Source: Tessaracoccus timonensis
GTDB lineage: Bacteria > Actinomycetota > Actinomycetes > Propionibacteriales > Propionibacteriaceae
Reading direction: 5' to 3'
Length of the DNA: 64,000 bases
NCBI RefSeq assembly: GCF_900343145.1
Contig: NZ_LT996886.1
Coordinates: 930,001 to 994,000 of the forward strand
In this document: positions 7,811-15,816 of the stretch, one piece after another
How the letters are laid out: each line of letters starts with the position of its first letter
Position numbering within the stretch: the stretch's first letter is position 1
Notes under the pieces: model-generated
Told to the model about the DNA's origin: nothing
Database searches by the model: none
What the model saw: the letters and a program-made list of their open reading frames with translations, nothing else
Program-made: the position numbers and the translations under genes

Positions 7811-8887
7811 CTAGCCCTCTGCCGAAAGCTGCTTCTCGAGAGCCGCCTCACGCAGGATCTCGCGGAACCCGAGCTCCTCGTTCACTCGCAGCATGTGGCG
7901 GTTCTCCTCGGCGTTCCACGTGATGATCGCGGTCGCCGTCGGCTCTGCCTCACGCACCTGGAGGATGTTCGCCGCCTTGACGGCCATGCCCAGACGGTGC
8001 CCCCGATGCTCGGACAGCACCACCGTGTCCCACTGATCGACGAAGGCATCGGCGTTGCTGCGGTCACGCAGCAGTTCGTTCAGGGCGACGAGCTGCCCCG
8101 TCGGGATGTGCCGAACAGCAGACCGGTAGAACCTGTTGCTAATGAGGTTTCGTTCGTCGCGCTCGCGGATTCGCTTGGCCGTCCACGTCGTAGGCGTCAC
8201 GGTGAGGCCACCGCTCGGCACGTCGCGGCTCATGCGTTCAGTGAGCTGGGCCAGATCAGGCAGCAGGGCGTCGTCGGCTAGGCCGCTCCACGTGATCACC
8301 TCGTACTCGTCGCCGGCCGCAGACTGGGCCTGCGCGAGCGCATCACGTGGGTCGACCAGCGGCGCTGCGAAGTCGTAGCGGCTGACGCGTTCTACTTGCC
8401 CGAGCTCGAAACCGTCGCTGAGGGCCATTCGAATCCCTGGGTGATCCGCATCCACTGCGCCCACGCCGTGGGCGGGGCTGAGCGTCGCACCCCCAGCGGG
8501 CGGGGCCGCCGTGAGCCAACAAGTCAGACGGGAGAGCCCCAAGGAGTGGGCTTGGGCATTGATGGCAGCGAGCAACCCTTTCCCTGCACCCTGCCTACGA
8601 TGTTCCGGCGCTACGTAGATGGTGAGATCTCCGACTTCGGGCTCATCGACGGTGTTGATGGCGAGATTGCCGTAGCCAGCTGCGACGCCGTCGAGTTCAG
8701 CGAGCCAACAGTACCGTTGGATCTCGGTATTGGCGCGCGCAGATGCGAGGTTGGCTTCGACGTCGACATCCCACTGTGGCCCACCGATCAGCTCATGGTT
8801 GTACCTGGAGAACAACTGCATGCGAGCCTGATGATCGGGGTCGAGATGCGTGGCGGGAATGGGGTTGATGGAACGAATAGTGAGCAT
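7811..8887 (-). CDS. Double-GNAT acetyltransferase, paralogue 1
   Basis: A 358-residue protein made of two Gcn5-related acetyltransferase folds in tandem. The N-terminal domain has the acetyl-CoA motif TIYVAPEHRRQGAGKGLLAA around residue 95. The C-terminal domain has VVLSEHRGHRLGMAVKAAN around residue 295 and ends ENRHMLRVNEELGFREILRE. The start MLTIRSINPIPATHLDPD is preceded by AAGGAA. It is clearly a duplicate of the next gene on the same strand (9106-10179): same length, same start and end motifs, and a conserved 5' leader. The tandem layout resembles that of mycothiol synthase MshD, but the motifs do not identify the substrate. Palindrome copies flank it on both sides. Confidence 0.85.
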   Translation of the reverse strand: MLTIRSINPIPATHLDPDHQARMQLFSRYNHELIGGPQWDVDVEANLASARANTEIQRYCWLAELDGVAAGYGNLAINTVDEPEVGDLTIYVAPEHRRQGAGKGLLAAINAQAHSLGLSRLTCWLTAAPPAGGATLSPAHGVGAVDADHPGIRMALSDGFELGQVERVSRYDFAAPLVDPRDALAQAQSAAGDEYEVITWSGLADDALLPDLAQLTERMSRDVPSGGLTVTPTTWTAKRIRERDERNLISNRFYRSAVRHIPTGQLVALNELLRDRSNADAFVDQWDTVVLSEHRGHRLGMAVKAANILQVREAEPTATAIITWNAEENRHMLRVNEELGFREILREAALEKQLSAEG

Positions 8888-8910
8888 GAAAATTCCTTGG
8901 GTGAGAAGTT

Positions 8911-8975
8911 GTGGGGTCGCTGGCCTCGCCCGAGCAGGGCTCGAGGGCGGGGCGAAATGCTCACTTGCGCATGCG
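8911..8975 (-). promoter_or_regulatory. Conserved leader with hairpin upstream of double-GNAT paralogue 1
   Basis: This block, 24 bp upstream of the start codon, is nearly identical to 10205-10267 ahead of paralogue 2. It includes GTCGCTGGCCTCGCCCGAG and GCTCGAGGGCGGGG, which can pair into an imperfect hairpin. Conservation outside coding sequence after duplication suggests either a recent duplication or a regulatory leader. Confidence 0.4.
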
Positions 8976-9020
8976 GCAATGGTGGCAGAGCGCCAACCCG
9001 CTGGTCAAGTCCTCGAAACG

Positions 9021-9096
9021 TGACCGTTATCCTCCACGCCTGCGGAAAATCGCGGAATCGCGGGGGTCATTGGCAACTCGAGGAGGATAACGGTCA
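9021..9096. repeat. 76-bp palindromic element, copy 2
   Basis: Left arm TGACCGTTATCCTCCACG (9021-9038) and a right arm (9079-9096) with one mismatch. It lies between the two double-GNAT paralogues and has the same orientation and loop type as copy 1. Confidence 0.9.
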
Positions 9097-9105
9097 ACTT
9101 TCTGC

Positions 9106-10179
9106 CTAGCTCTTCACCGAAAGCCGCTTCTCGAACCCGCCTCGTCGCAAGATTTCACGGAACCCAAGCTGCTCGTTCACCCGCAACATGTGGCGATTCT
9201 CCTCAGCATTCCACGTGAGAATGCTGCACGTTGCTAGCTCCTCCGTGGGCAGCTGCACCAGATTGGCGGCCTTGACCAGCAGCCCGAGACGTCGGCCGCG
9301 ATGCGCGGGCAGCACGATGGTGTTCCACTGCTCCCACAACGCCACCGGGTTGTGCCGCGGCTGGGCGAGCTCGCTCACCCCAACGATCTCCCCCGTCGGG
9401 CGATGGCGAGCCACGGTGCAGTAATAGTTGAACTCGACGAGCACCTGCCGGTCGCGTTCCTGCACTCGCTCGGCTGACCACGTCGTCTCTGCCTTGGTCA
9501 TGTCACCGGACGGCGGGTCCACGCTCATCCGCTGGAGCAGCACCGCCATGCCCTCTTGTAGCTCGTCGGGGGTCTCCCCCGTCCAGGAGATGACCTCGTA
9601 CTCGTCGCCAGTCGCCGCCTCGGCCTCACGCAGCGCGTCCCTCGGATCGACTAGCGGGCTCGCCGCGTCGTACCGGCTGATGCGCTCCACCTGGCCCAGC
9701 CTGAAGCCACCCCGAAGCGCCAGCCGCACCCCCGGGTGGTCGGCGGGCAGCGCCCCAACACCGTGGCGCGGGCTTACCGTTTTCCCTTGTGGGACGGGGG
9801 TTGCGATCCAGCTTTCGAGACGAGCCAAGCCGAGGGACGCAGCCTGCTCGCCCACGACGTCGAGCAGCGCCGCGCCAATCCCTCGGCCTCGGTGCTCGGA
9901 TGAGACGAAGACGAGCACGTCGCCCGCGTCGGGTGCATCGACGGTGTTGACGGTGAGATTCGCAAATCCGACGGCGTGGTCGTCGATCTCGGCAAGCCAG
10001 CGGTGGCGCTGGTGTTCGGTGTCGAGGCGAGCCGCGGCGAGTTCCGATTCGGGATCGCCGTCCCACTGTGGCCCGCCAATAATCTCATGGTTGTACGTGT
10101 CAAACAGGCGCGTCCTGGCCTGGTAGTCGGGGTCGAGATGCGTGGCGGGGATGGGGTTGACCAAACGAATAGTGAGCAT
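9106..10179 (-). CDS. Double-GNAT acetyltransferase, paralogue 2
   Basis: A 357-residue tandem-GNAT protein starting MLTIRLVNPIPATHLDPDYQ. The first acetyl-CoA motif is VFVSSEHRGRGIGAALLDVV and the second IVLPAHRGRRLGLLVKAAN, with the family C-terminus ENRHMLRVNEQLGFREIL. ATG 10179 was chosen because AAGGAA lies at the right distance and because it aligns with the start of paralogue 1; the frame is open 41 codons further upstream but those codons fall in the conserved non-coding leader. It is a tandem duplicate of 7811-8887. The substrate is unknown. Confidence 0.85.
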   Translation of the reverse strand: MLTIRLVNPIPATHLDPDYQARTRLFDTYNHEIIGGPQWDGDPESELAAARLDTEHQRHRWLAEIDDHAVGFANLTVNTVDAPDAGDVLVFVSSEHRGRGIGAALLDVVGEQAASLGLARLESWIATPVPQGKTVSPRHGVGALPADHPGVRLALRGGFRLGQVERISRYDAASPLVDPRDALREAEAATGDEYEVISWTGETPDELQEGMAVLLQRMSVDPPSGDMTKAETTWSAERVQERDRQVLVEFNYYCTVARHRPTGEIVGVSELAQPRHNPVALWEQWNTIVLPAHRGRRLGLLVKAANLVQLPTEELATCSILTWNAEENRHMLRVNEQLGFREILRRGGFEKRLSVKS

Positions 10180-10204
10180 GATGGTTCCTTGAGTGAGAGG
10201 GGGT

Positions 10205-10267
10205 GGGGTCGCTGGCCTCGCCCGAGCAGAGCTCGAGGGCGGGGAAAACTGCTCACTTGCGCATGCG
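10205..10267 (-). promoter_or_regulatory. Conserved leader with hairpin upstream of double-GNAT paralogue 2
   Basis: Counterpart of 8911-8975. The sequence 10214-10244 can form a GC-rich hairpin, and the block ends with the shared CTCACTTGCGCATGCG. The position relative to the start codon is the same as in paralogue 1. Confidence 0.4.
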
Positions 10268-10305
10268 TTGATAGTGGCATGCCGCTGCGGGTGCGTCAAC
10301 AAACT

Positions 10306-10381
10306 TGACCGTTATCCTCCACAAGAAGCAGATGACCCCCGCATTTCCGCGACTTTTTGCACGCGTGGAGGATTTCGGTCA
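10306..10381. repeat. 76-bp palindromic element, copy 3 (inverted relative to copies 1 and 2)
   Basis: Arms at 10306-10322 and 10365-10381, the right arm with two mismatches (GGATTTCGG instead of GGATAACGG). The loop is the reverse complement of the loop of copies 1 and 2. It lies between the double-GNAT paralogue 2 and lysC, which are divergent. Confidence 0.88.
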
Positions 10382-10467
10382 TCCGGGGGATCTCCGACGA
10401 TGAAACACCCCCGCAACTTCCGCGCGAGGCCCACTAGGCTTGGGCTGGCCAAGAGGAAGGAGCCCGG

Positions 10468-11739
10468 ATGGGACGCATCGTCCAGAAGTTCGGCGGCAGT
10501 TCGGTGGCCGACGCCGAATCCATCAAGCGCGTCGCTCGCCGCATCGCCCGCACCCGCGGGGAAGGCAACGAGGTGGTCGTGGTGATTTCCGCGATGGGCG
10601 ACACCACCGACGACCTCATGGACCTCGCACTCCAAGTCTCCCCCAACCCACGCTCGCGCGAGCTCGACATGCTCATCACCACTGGCGAGCGGCAGTCCGC
10701 CGCGCTGCTGGCGATGGCGCTGTGGGACATCGGCGTCGAGGCCACCAGCTACACCGGCTCGCAGGCCGGCGTGCTCACCACCCCGGTACACGGCAACGCA
10801 CGCATCATCGACGTCACCCCCGGCCGTATCGAAAAGGCCCTCGACGAGGGGAAGGTGGCCATCGTCGCCGGCTTCCAGGGCGTGTCGCAGACCACGAAGG
10901 ACGTCACGACGCTCGGCCGCGGCGCGTCCGACACCACTGCCGTCGCGCTCGCCGCGTCGCTGGACGCCGATCTCTGCGAGATCTACTCCGACGTCGACGG
11001 CATCTACACCGCCGACCCGCGCATTGTCCCGTCGGCGAGGCACATCAGCAAGATTGGTTACGAGGACATGATGGAGATGGCCGCCTCCGGCGCCAAGATC
11101 CTCCACCTGCGCTGCGTCGAGTATGCCCGCCGTGAGAATGTGCGCGTGCACGTGCGTTCATCGTTCACTGACAAGCCCGGCACCTGGGTGGTCCCCCAGG
11201 AAGAACTGGAAGGAACCGACATGGAAGAAGCCATCATCACCGGTATCGCGCACGACCGCGACGAGGCCAAGATCACCGTCGTCGGCGTCCCTGACCGACC
11301 GGGCAATGCGGCCGCCATCTTCCAGGCCGTCGCGGATGCCGACATCAACATCGACATGGTGGTGCAGAACATCTCCGACCTGAGCGTCGAGCGCACCGAC
11401 ATCACCTTCACGCTGCCCTCCACCGAGGGCCGCAAGGGCGTCGACGCGCTGGAGCGCATTAAGGAAGAGGTGGGCTTCGACCGCATCCGCTACGACGACC
11501 AAGTCGGCAAGGTGTCCGTCGTGGGCGTCGGCATGCGCTCTCACCCCGGCGTGACCGCCACCTTCTTCAAGGCCCTCGCGGCCGCCGAGGTCAACCTTCA
11601 GATGATCTCCACGTCGGAGATCCGCATCTCGGTGATCGTGAGCGCCGACGAGGTGAACAAGGCCGTGCAGGCTGCCCACACCGCGTTCGGGCTGGACGCC
11701 GAGGACGTCGCGACGGTCTACGCCGGAACAGGCCGCTAA
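10468..11739 (+). CDS. lysC: Aspartate kinase
   Basis: A 423-residue aspartokinase that phosphorylates L-aspartate, the first step toward lysine/diaminopimelate, threonine and methionine. The kinase domain begins with the family signature [15 protein letters not shown] and includes [15 protein letters not shown] and [16 protein letters not shown]. Two ACT domains follow (starting near [17 protein letters not shown] and [19 protein letters not shown]), where lysine and threonine feedback act. An AAGGAG site precedes ATG 10468. An internal in-frame ATG at 11221 ([10 protein letters not shown]) has its own GAAGGA site, matching the separate beta subunit start known from Corynebacterium and Bacillus class enzymes. 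The asd gene that often follows is not next to it here. Confidence 0.95.
   Translation: MGRIVQKFGGSSVADAESIKRVARRIARTRGEGNEVVVVISAMGDTTDDLMDLALQVSPNPRSRELDMLITTGERQSAALLAMALWDIGVEATSYTGSQAGVLTTPVHGNARIIDVTPGRIEKALDEGKVAIVAGFQGVSQTTKDVTTLGRGASDTTAVALAASLDADLCEIYSDVDGIYTADPRIVPSARHISKIGYEDMMEMAASGAKILHLRCVEYARRENVRVHVRSSFTDKPGTWVVPQEELEGTDMEEAIITGIAHDRDEAKITVVGVPDRPGNAAAIFQAVADADINIDMVVQNISDLSVERTDITFTLPSTEGRKGVDALERIKEEVGFDRIRYDDQVGKVSVVGVGMRSHPGVTATFFKALAAAEVNLQMISTSEIRISVIVSADEVNKAVQAAHTAFGLDAEDVATVYAGTGR
11209..11223 (+). promoter_or_regulatory. Internal translation start for the aspartokinase beta subunit
   Basis: GAAGGA is followed eight bases later by an ATG at 11221, in frame with lysC. 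The product would be the 172-residue regulatory ACT-domain chain. The position and first residues (MEEA) match the known internal start in Corynebacterium lysC. Confidence 0.55.
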
Positions 11740-11757
11740 CCGACGCCACCCCGCACT

Positions 11758-11777
11758 GCCGCGCCCTCCAGCGCGGC
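11758..11777. terminator. GC-rich stem-loop between convergent lysC and the terD-like gene
   Basis: A perfect 7-bp stem (GCCGCGC / GCGCGGC) with a 6-nt loop lies 19 bases past the lysC stop. There is no T-run, so terminator function is tentative. It could serve both convergent transcription units. Confidence 0.4.
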
Positions 11778-11788
11778 GGCGTAGGGCT

Positions 11789-12376
11789 TCAGCCAGGGCG
11801 GTAACCGTGGTCGCGCGCGAACGCGCTCGGCCCGCCCGGGTACGCCTCGCCGAGCGCCTCGACGACCCATCCCCCATGGGCGCGCTCGATCTTCCACAGC
11901 TCCATGCACCGCTCGTGGGCGTACACCGCCGCCGGCGGCGAGAACACGAATGGCGTGTGGGCTGTGGCGAGGTCCATCACGCGGGTTCTGACCGTGCCGG
12001 CATTCCCCAGCGGCTGGCCGCGCATCACCGCGGTGAGCGCGATCTTCACCGCCACGATGCTCTCATCAAGCCGGCCCAGGTCGACGAGCACCTGCGCCCT
12101 GTCGATGCCGGCCTCTTCACCGGGCATCTTCCACGTGACGAACGCCGAACGCTCCGGCGCCCAACGGTTGCGGCGATACACGAAACACTGCTGCGACGGG
12201 ATCTGCCCGTAGTCGTCGACGAGCACGGCGCACATGTCGATGTCGAAGTCGACGTCGTCCCAGGTGGCCCCGAACATGATGCGTTCCAGGGGCTGCCCGT
12301 CAAACCCGACGCAGGGCTCGGCAGGCTGCCCCACGCGCAACACTTTCGGGCGGTTGCTCGGCTTACTGGCCTGCAT
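11789..12376 (-). CDS. TerD-like domain protein, last gene of the tubulin/GTPase operon
   Basis: A 195-residue protein with a TerD-type beta-sandwich core: FGATWDDVDFDIDMCAVLVD (the acidic, Ca2+-binding-like strand) and a following CFVYRRNRWAPERSAFV. The C-terminal part contains the TerD-like segment ARTHTP-type strand FVFSPPAAVYAHERCMELWK. TerD proteins bind Ca2+ and occur in tellurite and stress-response systems, often with vWA proteins. The start codon lies 14 bp inside the preceding P-loop gene, so it is translationally coupled to it. The role here is probably as a partner of the vWA and GTPase proteins (inference). Confidence 0.65.
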   Translation of the reverse strand: MQASKPSNRPKVLRVGQPAEPCVGFDGQPLERIMFGATWDDVDFDIDMCAVLVDDYGQIPSQQCFVYRRNRWAPERSAFVTWKMPGEEAGIDRAQVLVDLGRLDESIVAVKIALTAVMRGQPLGNAGTVRTRVMDLATAHTPFVFSPPAAVYAHERCMELWKIERAHGGWVVEALGEAYPGGPSAFARDHGYRPG

Positions 12377-13346
12377 AGAGCGATCTCCTCTTCTTCGCTA
12401 TGGCCGCCTGCAGCACGTCGAGCACTCGGAATGGGATGATCCCACCGCTGCCGACGGATTGCGCGTCGGGCTCTGAACCCAGCGCGGACACGGCGAAGAG
12501 ACGGTACGGCAGGTCGGCCTGCGCCGCCGCCGAGATCACCATGCCGGCGCCGAGCTTGTCGAGCAGCCCGAGCAGCTCCTCGTGCAGCAGGGCGCCGTCG
12601 CGTTCCGCGTCGTGGCCGGCCACCATCGACGGGTCGCGCTGCATCGCGGAACCGGGACGGTTGAAGATGGACTGCCACGGCGCCGCGCGCAGCGTGCGCA
12701 GCCGCTGCAGCACGTCGAATTTCGACAGCACCACGGCGAGCACCTGCTCCGGGCCGCCCTGCACGCGCTGGGTGGCGCGCGCCTGCAGCACCTGGCGCAG
12801 CACCGTGATGTCGTTGCCGGAGTGGCTCGGCACGGTGACCACGCCGTCGAGCACTGCGGAGACGCCGGGCACCTTCAGCGGGTCGATGAGGGTGACGATG
12901 AAGTCGGAGAATCCGAGGTAGCGGAAGCGCTCATCCGACGGGCTCAGTCGCTCGAAGTCTTCGCCGGCGGCGTCCATCACGGACAGGCAGAACTCGGTGC
13001 CCCCGTCGGTGAACTTCCACAGCATGGGCGACAGCGGCTCCTGCTCGGCGGGCGGCGTGGCGCCCGGCAGGTTGAGTTGTTGCAGCAGCGGCACGCGGTA
13101 CTTTTCGTGGAAGCGCGCATGCGTGTCGCCGAGCGGGGTGAGGAATGAACCCTTGTCAGCAAGGAAATACTCGAACTGATCCATCATCACACCGATCAGC
13201 ACAGATTTCCCGACGGTGCGGGCACCCGTGATTGCCATCGACAGCTGGACGGCGTCGAACCAGGCGGCGGGCACGTCGAATCCGCACGTGCACCTGCCGG
13301 GCCCGTGCATCGCCTGGAAGCAGCGAGGACACTGCTGGAGATTCAT
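12363..13346 (-). CDS. Zinc-ribbon P-loop GTPase-like protein (DO-GTPase type)
   Basis: A 327-residue protein. The N-terminus has a zinc ribbon (CPRCFQAMHGPGRCTC). A P-loop follows at about residue 45 (AITGARTVGKSVLIGVM). A Walker B-like strand is suggested by FCLSVMDAAGEDF, corresponding to the D-x-x-G switch II region of TRAFAC GTPases. VLAVVLSKFDVL near residue 205 resembles the base-specificity motif (NKxD position, here SKFD). This fits the double-GTPase type 2 family defined by comparative genomics. ATG 13346 overlaps the stop of the upstream vWA-like gene as ATGA. I assign GTPase rather than ATPase from SKFD, with moderate confidence. Confidence 0.7.
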   Translation of the reverse strand: MNLQQCPRCFQAMHGPGRCTCGFDVPAAWFDAVQLSMAITGARTVGKSVLIGVMMDQFEYFLADKGSFLTPLGDTHARFHEKYRVPLLQQLNLPGATPPAEQEPLSPMLWKFTDGGTEFCLSVMDAAGEDFERLSPSDERFRYLGFSDFIVTLIDPLKVPGVSAVLDGVVTVPSHSGNDITVLRQVLQARATQRVQGGPEQVLAVVLSKFDVLQRLRTLRAAPWQSIFNRPGSAMQRDPSMVAGHDAERDGALLHEELLGLLDKLGAGMVISAAAQADLPYRLFAVSALGSEPDAQSVGSGGIIPFRVLDVLQAAIAKKRRSLYAGQ

Positions 13347-14326
13347 GCCTGGCTCCTCGGGAACATCGCGTCGGCCAGCGCCGACCCGGCCTCGTTCAGC
13401 CCCGTCAGCGAAGCCAGTGAGACTACGCGGTGGAACCCCTCGAACGCTTCCAGCTCCTCTTCCCAGAACTGGGTGGGGCGGTCTTCCGCCCGCGCGCCGA
13501 ACTTCGATCTGCCCAACGCCACGACGATGCACTCCCGCTCCGCGACGGCGTCGCGCACCTCGCGATAGTCGACGAACACCCCGTCGCAGATGATGAGCAG
13601 CGGAGCGTCGTCGGGCAGCCCCGCGCACGCCGCTTCCACCGCTTCGCCCAGGTTCGGCCAGGGTGCGGGGGCGTGGTTCAGCGCTTGCTCCCACGCGATC
13701 TCGTCGTGTTCGAGGGTTGCGGTGACGTCGCGGGGCGGTTGCGTGGCCACCCACCACGCCGAAGGTGCACCGCCATAGGCCGTGGCGGCGGTACCGAGCA
13801 CGAGTTCCACGAACTGGCGGTACGCATCCTCGTCGGCGGTGTGCTGCGACATGGCCGACCCGTCCAACACGCAGGCCCATTTCGTCGCGCGCCCAGCACG
13901 TTGCGAATGGTGCGCATGGAACGCTTGGTTACCGCGCTGCATCCACGCCAGCTCCGTCGCGGCGGTCTGCCCGACGAGGTCGGCGATGCGCCCGTCGGCG
14001 ATCTCCACGAGCGAGATCGCCGTGCGGCCTCCGGCATCGACGGGCGGGCGCACCACCTCGTCGCTCGACCCGGACGCTGCCTTCACCGTCACACCGATGC
14101 GGGTGCCCTCGATGAACGCGCGGCCTTCGGCGGGGCGGGCGATCACGATCAAGGATTGGCCAGGGAGCACCACCACCTGCGACGGCGTGGCGCGAAAGGC
14201 GGGTTCGACCGGGTTCCCGAGGGCGTCGACGAGGGCGAGCTCCACCCCGCGTTGCGTCGTGAGCTGCAGCTCGAGCGCACCGTCGGGGCACGCAACCGGG
14301 CCACCGGTGAGCTGGATCATTGCCAT
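13343..14326 (-). CDS. vWA-like protein with degenerate metal site
   Basis: A 327-residue protein. The N-terminal 110 residues are beta-rich (MIQLTGGPVACPDGALELQL). The central part has a von Willebrand A-like Rossmann fold: strand WACVLDGSAMS carries D-G-S where a MIDAS site has D-x-S-x-S. A later strand, PLLIICDGVFVDY, matches the second MIDAS aspartate region. The third MIDAS serine is lacking, so metal binding may be altered. It overlaps both neighbours (start within the GAP1-like gene end, stop within the GTPase start). ATG 14326 has GGGAGA upstream; ATG 14320 would give the exact ATGA overlap and is the alternative. Confidence 0.6.
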   Translation of the reverse strand: MAMIQLTGGPVACPDGALELQLTTQRGVELALVDALGNPVEPAFRATPSQVVVLPGQSLIVIARPAEGRAFIEGTRIGVTVKAASGSSDEVVRPPVDAGGRTAISLVEIADGRIADLVGQTAATELAWMQRGNQAFHAHHSQRAGRATKWACVLDGSAMSQHTADEDAYRQFVELVLGTAATAYGGAPSAWWVATQPPRDVTATLEHDEIAWEQALNHAPAPWPNLGEAVEAACAGLPDDAPLLIICDGVFVDYREVRDAVAERECIVVALGRSKFGARAEDRPTQFWEEELEAFEGFHRVVSLASLTGLNEAGSALADAMFPRSQA

Positions 14327-15816
14327 GGTGTTTCTCCCAACCACTGCTCGAGGGCCTCGTCGGGGCCATACCGTTCCTGACTGCGCCGGGCGACACGTCG
14401 CACGAGCTCCGGCGCGAGGTCTGGCTGCGTGCGCACAGCCTCGACGATGTGCTCCGGCCGAGGAGCCACCCACGACGCGACGGCCGCGACGGCCCACACG
14501 CGTCGACGATCCTCGGGCGACGCCTGCCCCGCTCGAGTGACCCACTCGCCCTCGACGCAGTCGAGCGAACCGAAGTGGCTCACCGCCCGCAGTGCTTCAT
14601 CAATCAACTGGGGCTCGGGCGCGTCGGCCCCCTGCGGCTCGGGTACGGGCGCCATCACGCGCTCCGCAGCGTCCGGCGCCTCCGGCTCCTTCGCCCCGCC
14701 CGCTTCGTCGTAGGGAGACCCTACCGACGGGCCCTCGACGCTGCCGTAAATGTCGCTCTGCGTCGGGGCGTCGTCGGAGACGTCCTCCCCGACGTTCGCC
14801 GCGAGGTTGCGAAGCTCAGGCCACGCCCGCACCCGCTCACCGACGCTACTCACCAGCTCGCGAATGGCATCGTCCTGCCCGAGCAGCAACGCCCCGGGCC
14901 GGCTGAGCCACGCCACCTTCAACGCTTGCAGCGACGTGAATGAGTCACCCTGCGCTTCCTTCCACAACCGGTCGACGAGCACGTCGCGGTGCTCGAACAC
15001 GCTGGCAGCGACGTCGTCGGGAGCCATCAGGAGATCTCCGACGATCTGCCCCCACGCTTCGTGCTCCGCGGGCTGGCCCGTGGCGTCGACGACGCCGTCG
15101 AGCATGCGCTCCGGCACAGCGGTGTCGGGGGCGACGACCGCGATGAATAGGCCCTTCGGGGCGAGCCTCGTCAGCGAGTCGCGATCTTCACCGATGTAGA
15201 TGCTCCACTCGCGCCCCCAGGCGCTGTCGAGCATCCACAGCATGGCCGAGACCCAGTGCACGCCGGCCCGCACGTCGCTGGTTTTCACGATGAGCGGCTG
15301 CCTGGTGAGCAGTTTCGCAACCCCCGCCGAGACCACCCAGCGGGCGAGCTGCAGTTGTTCGGGGTTGCTGCGCAGGAAGCCCGCGACGGTCGGCCATCCG
15401 GCCGGCGGGGTCAGCTGCTCGGGCAGCGTGACGTCGCGCACCTGCCTTGGCCCCCACGGCAGCACCCAGCCGTCGGCGTCGAACCAGTCGGTGACCCTGA
15501 GCGACGTCGAGCGTTCCACCCACGCGCAGTGCGAGACGACGTTGCCGGGACGTTTGGTGTGGTCGACACCGGCCTCCGCGCTCATGCACACCGCGAACCC
15601 GTCGCCGGAGGGCTCGGCCCTGAACCGACGAGGCCTCGTCGCCAGTTGATCCGCCGTCGGAAATTGCGGCATCGTCGTGGGCATCTGCACGCTGGCGAGC
15701 TTCTGCAGCTCGGCGACGCGCTCTGCGCTCATCCCTGGCGTCACGCGTAGTACGCCCCAGCCGCCTTGCGTGCGCCCGGCGATGTCGTCGCCGGAGCCGT
15801 AGAGGAGTTGCTCCAT
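14317..15816 (-). CDS. GTPase-associated protein 1 (GAP1)-like
   Basis: A 499-residue protein beginning MEQLLYGSGDDIAGRTQGGW, with TPGMS a few residues on. This is the characteristic beginning of the GAP1 N-terminal domain (type 2), named for its genomic pairing with double-GTPases. The middle (PEQLQLARWVVSAGVAKLL) and C-terminal helices are separated by an acidic low-complexity linker around residues 345-400. The C-terminus is helical with an ARRSQERYGPDEALEQW segment. The start overlaps the upstream stop as TGATG. Family members are predicted, not proven, to act with the GTPase encoded two genes downstream. No enzymatic motif is visible. Confidence 0.65.
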   Translation of the reverse strand: MEQLLYGSGDDIAGRTQGGWGVLRVTPGMSAERVAELQKLASVQMPTTMPQFPTADQLATRPRRFRAEPSGDGFAVCMSAEAGVDHTKRPGNVVSHCAWVERSTSLRVTDWFDADGWVLPWGPRQVRDVTLPEQLTPPAGWPTVAGFLRSNPEQLQLARWVVSAGVAKLLTRQPLIVKTSDVRAGVHWVSAMLWMLDSAWGREWSIYIGEDRDSLTRLAPKGLFIAVVAPDTAVPERMLDGVVDATGQPAEHEAWGQIVGDLLMAPDDVAASVFEHRDVLVDRLWKEAQGDSFTSLQALKVAWLSRPGALLLGQDDAIRELVSSVGERVRAWPELRNLAANVGEDVSDDAPTQSDIYGSVEGPSVGSPYDEAGGAKEPEAPDAAERVMAPVPEPQGADAPEPQLIDEALRAVSHFGSLDCVEGEWVTRAGQASPEDRRRVWAVAAVASWVAPRPEHIVEAVRTQPDLAPELVRRVARRSQERYGPDEALEQWLGETPWQ

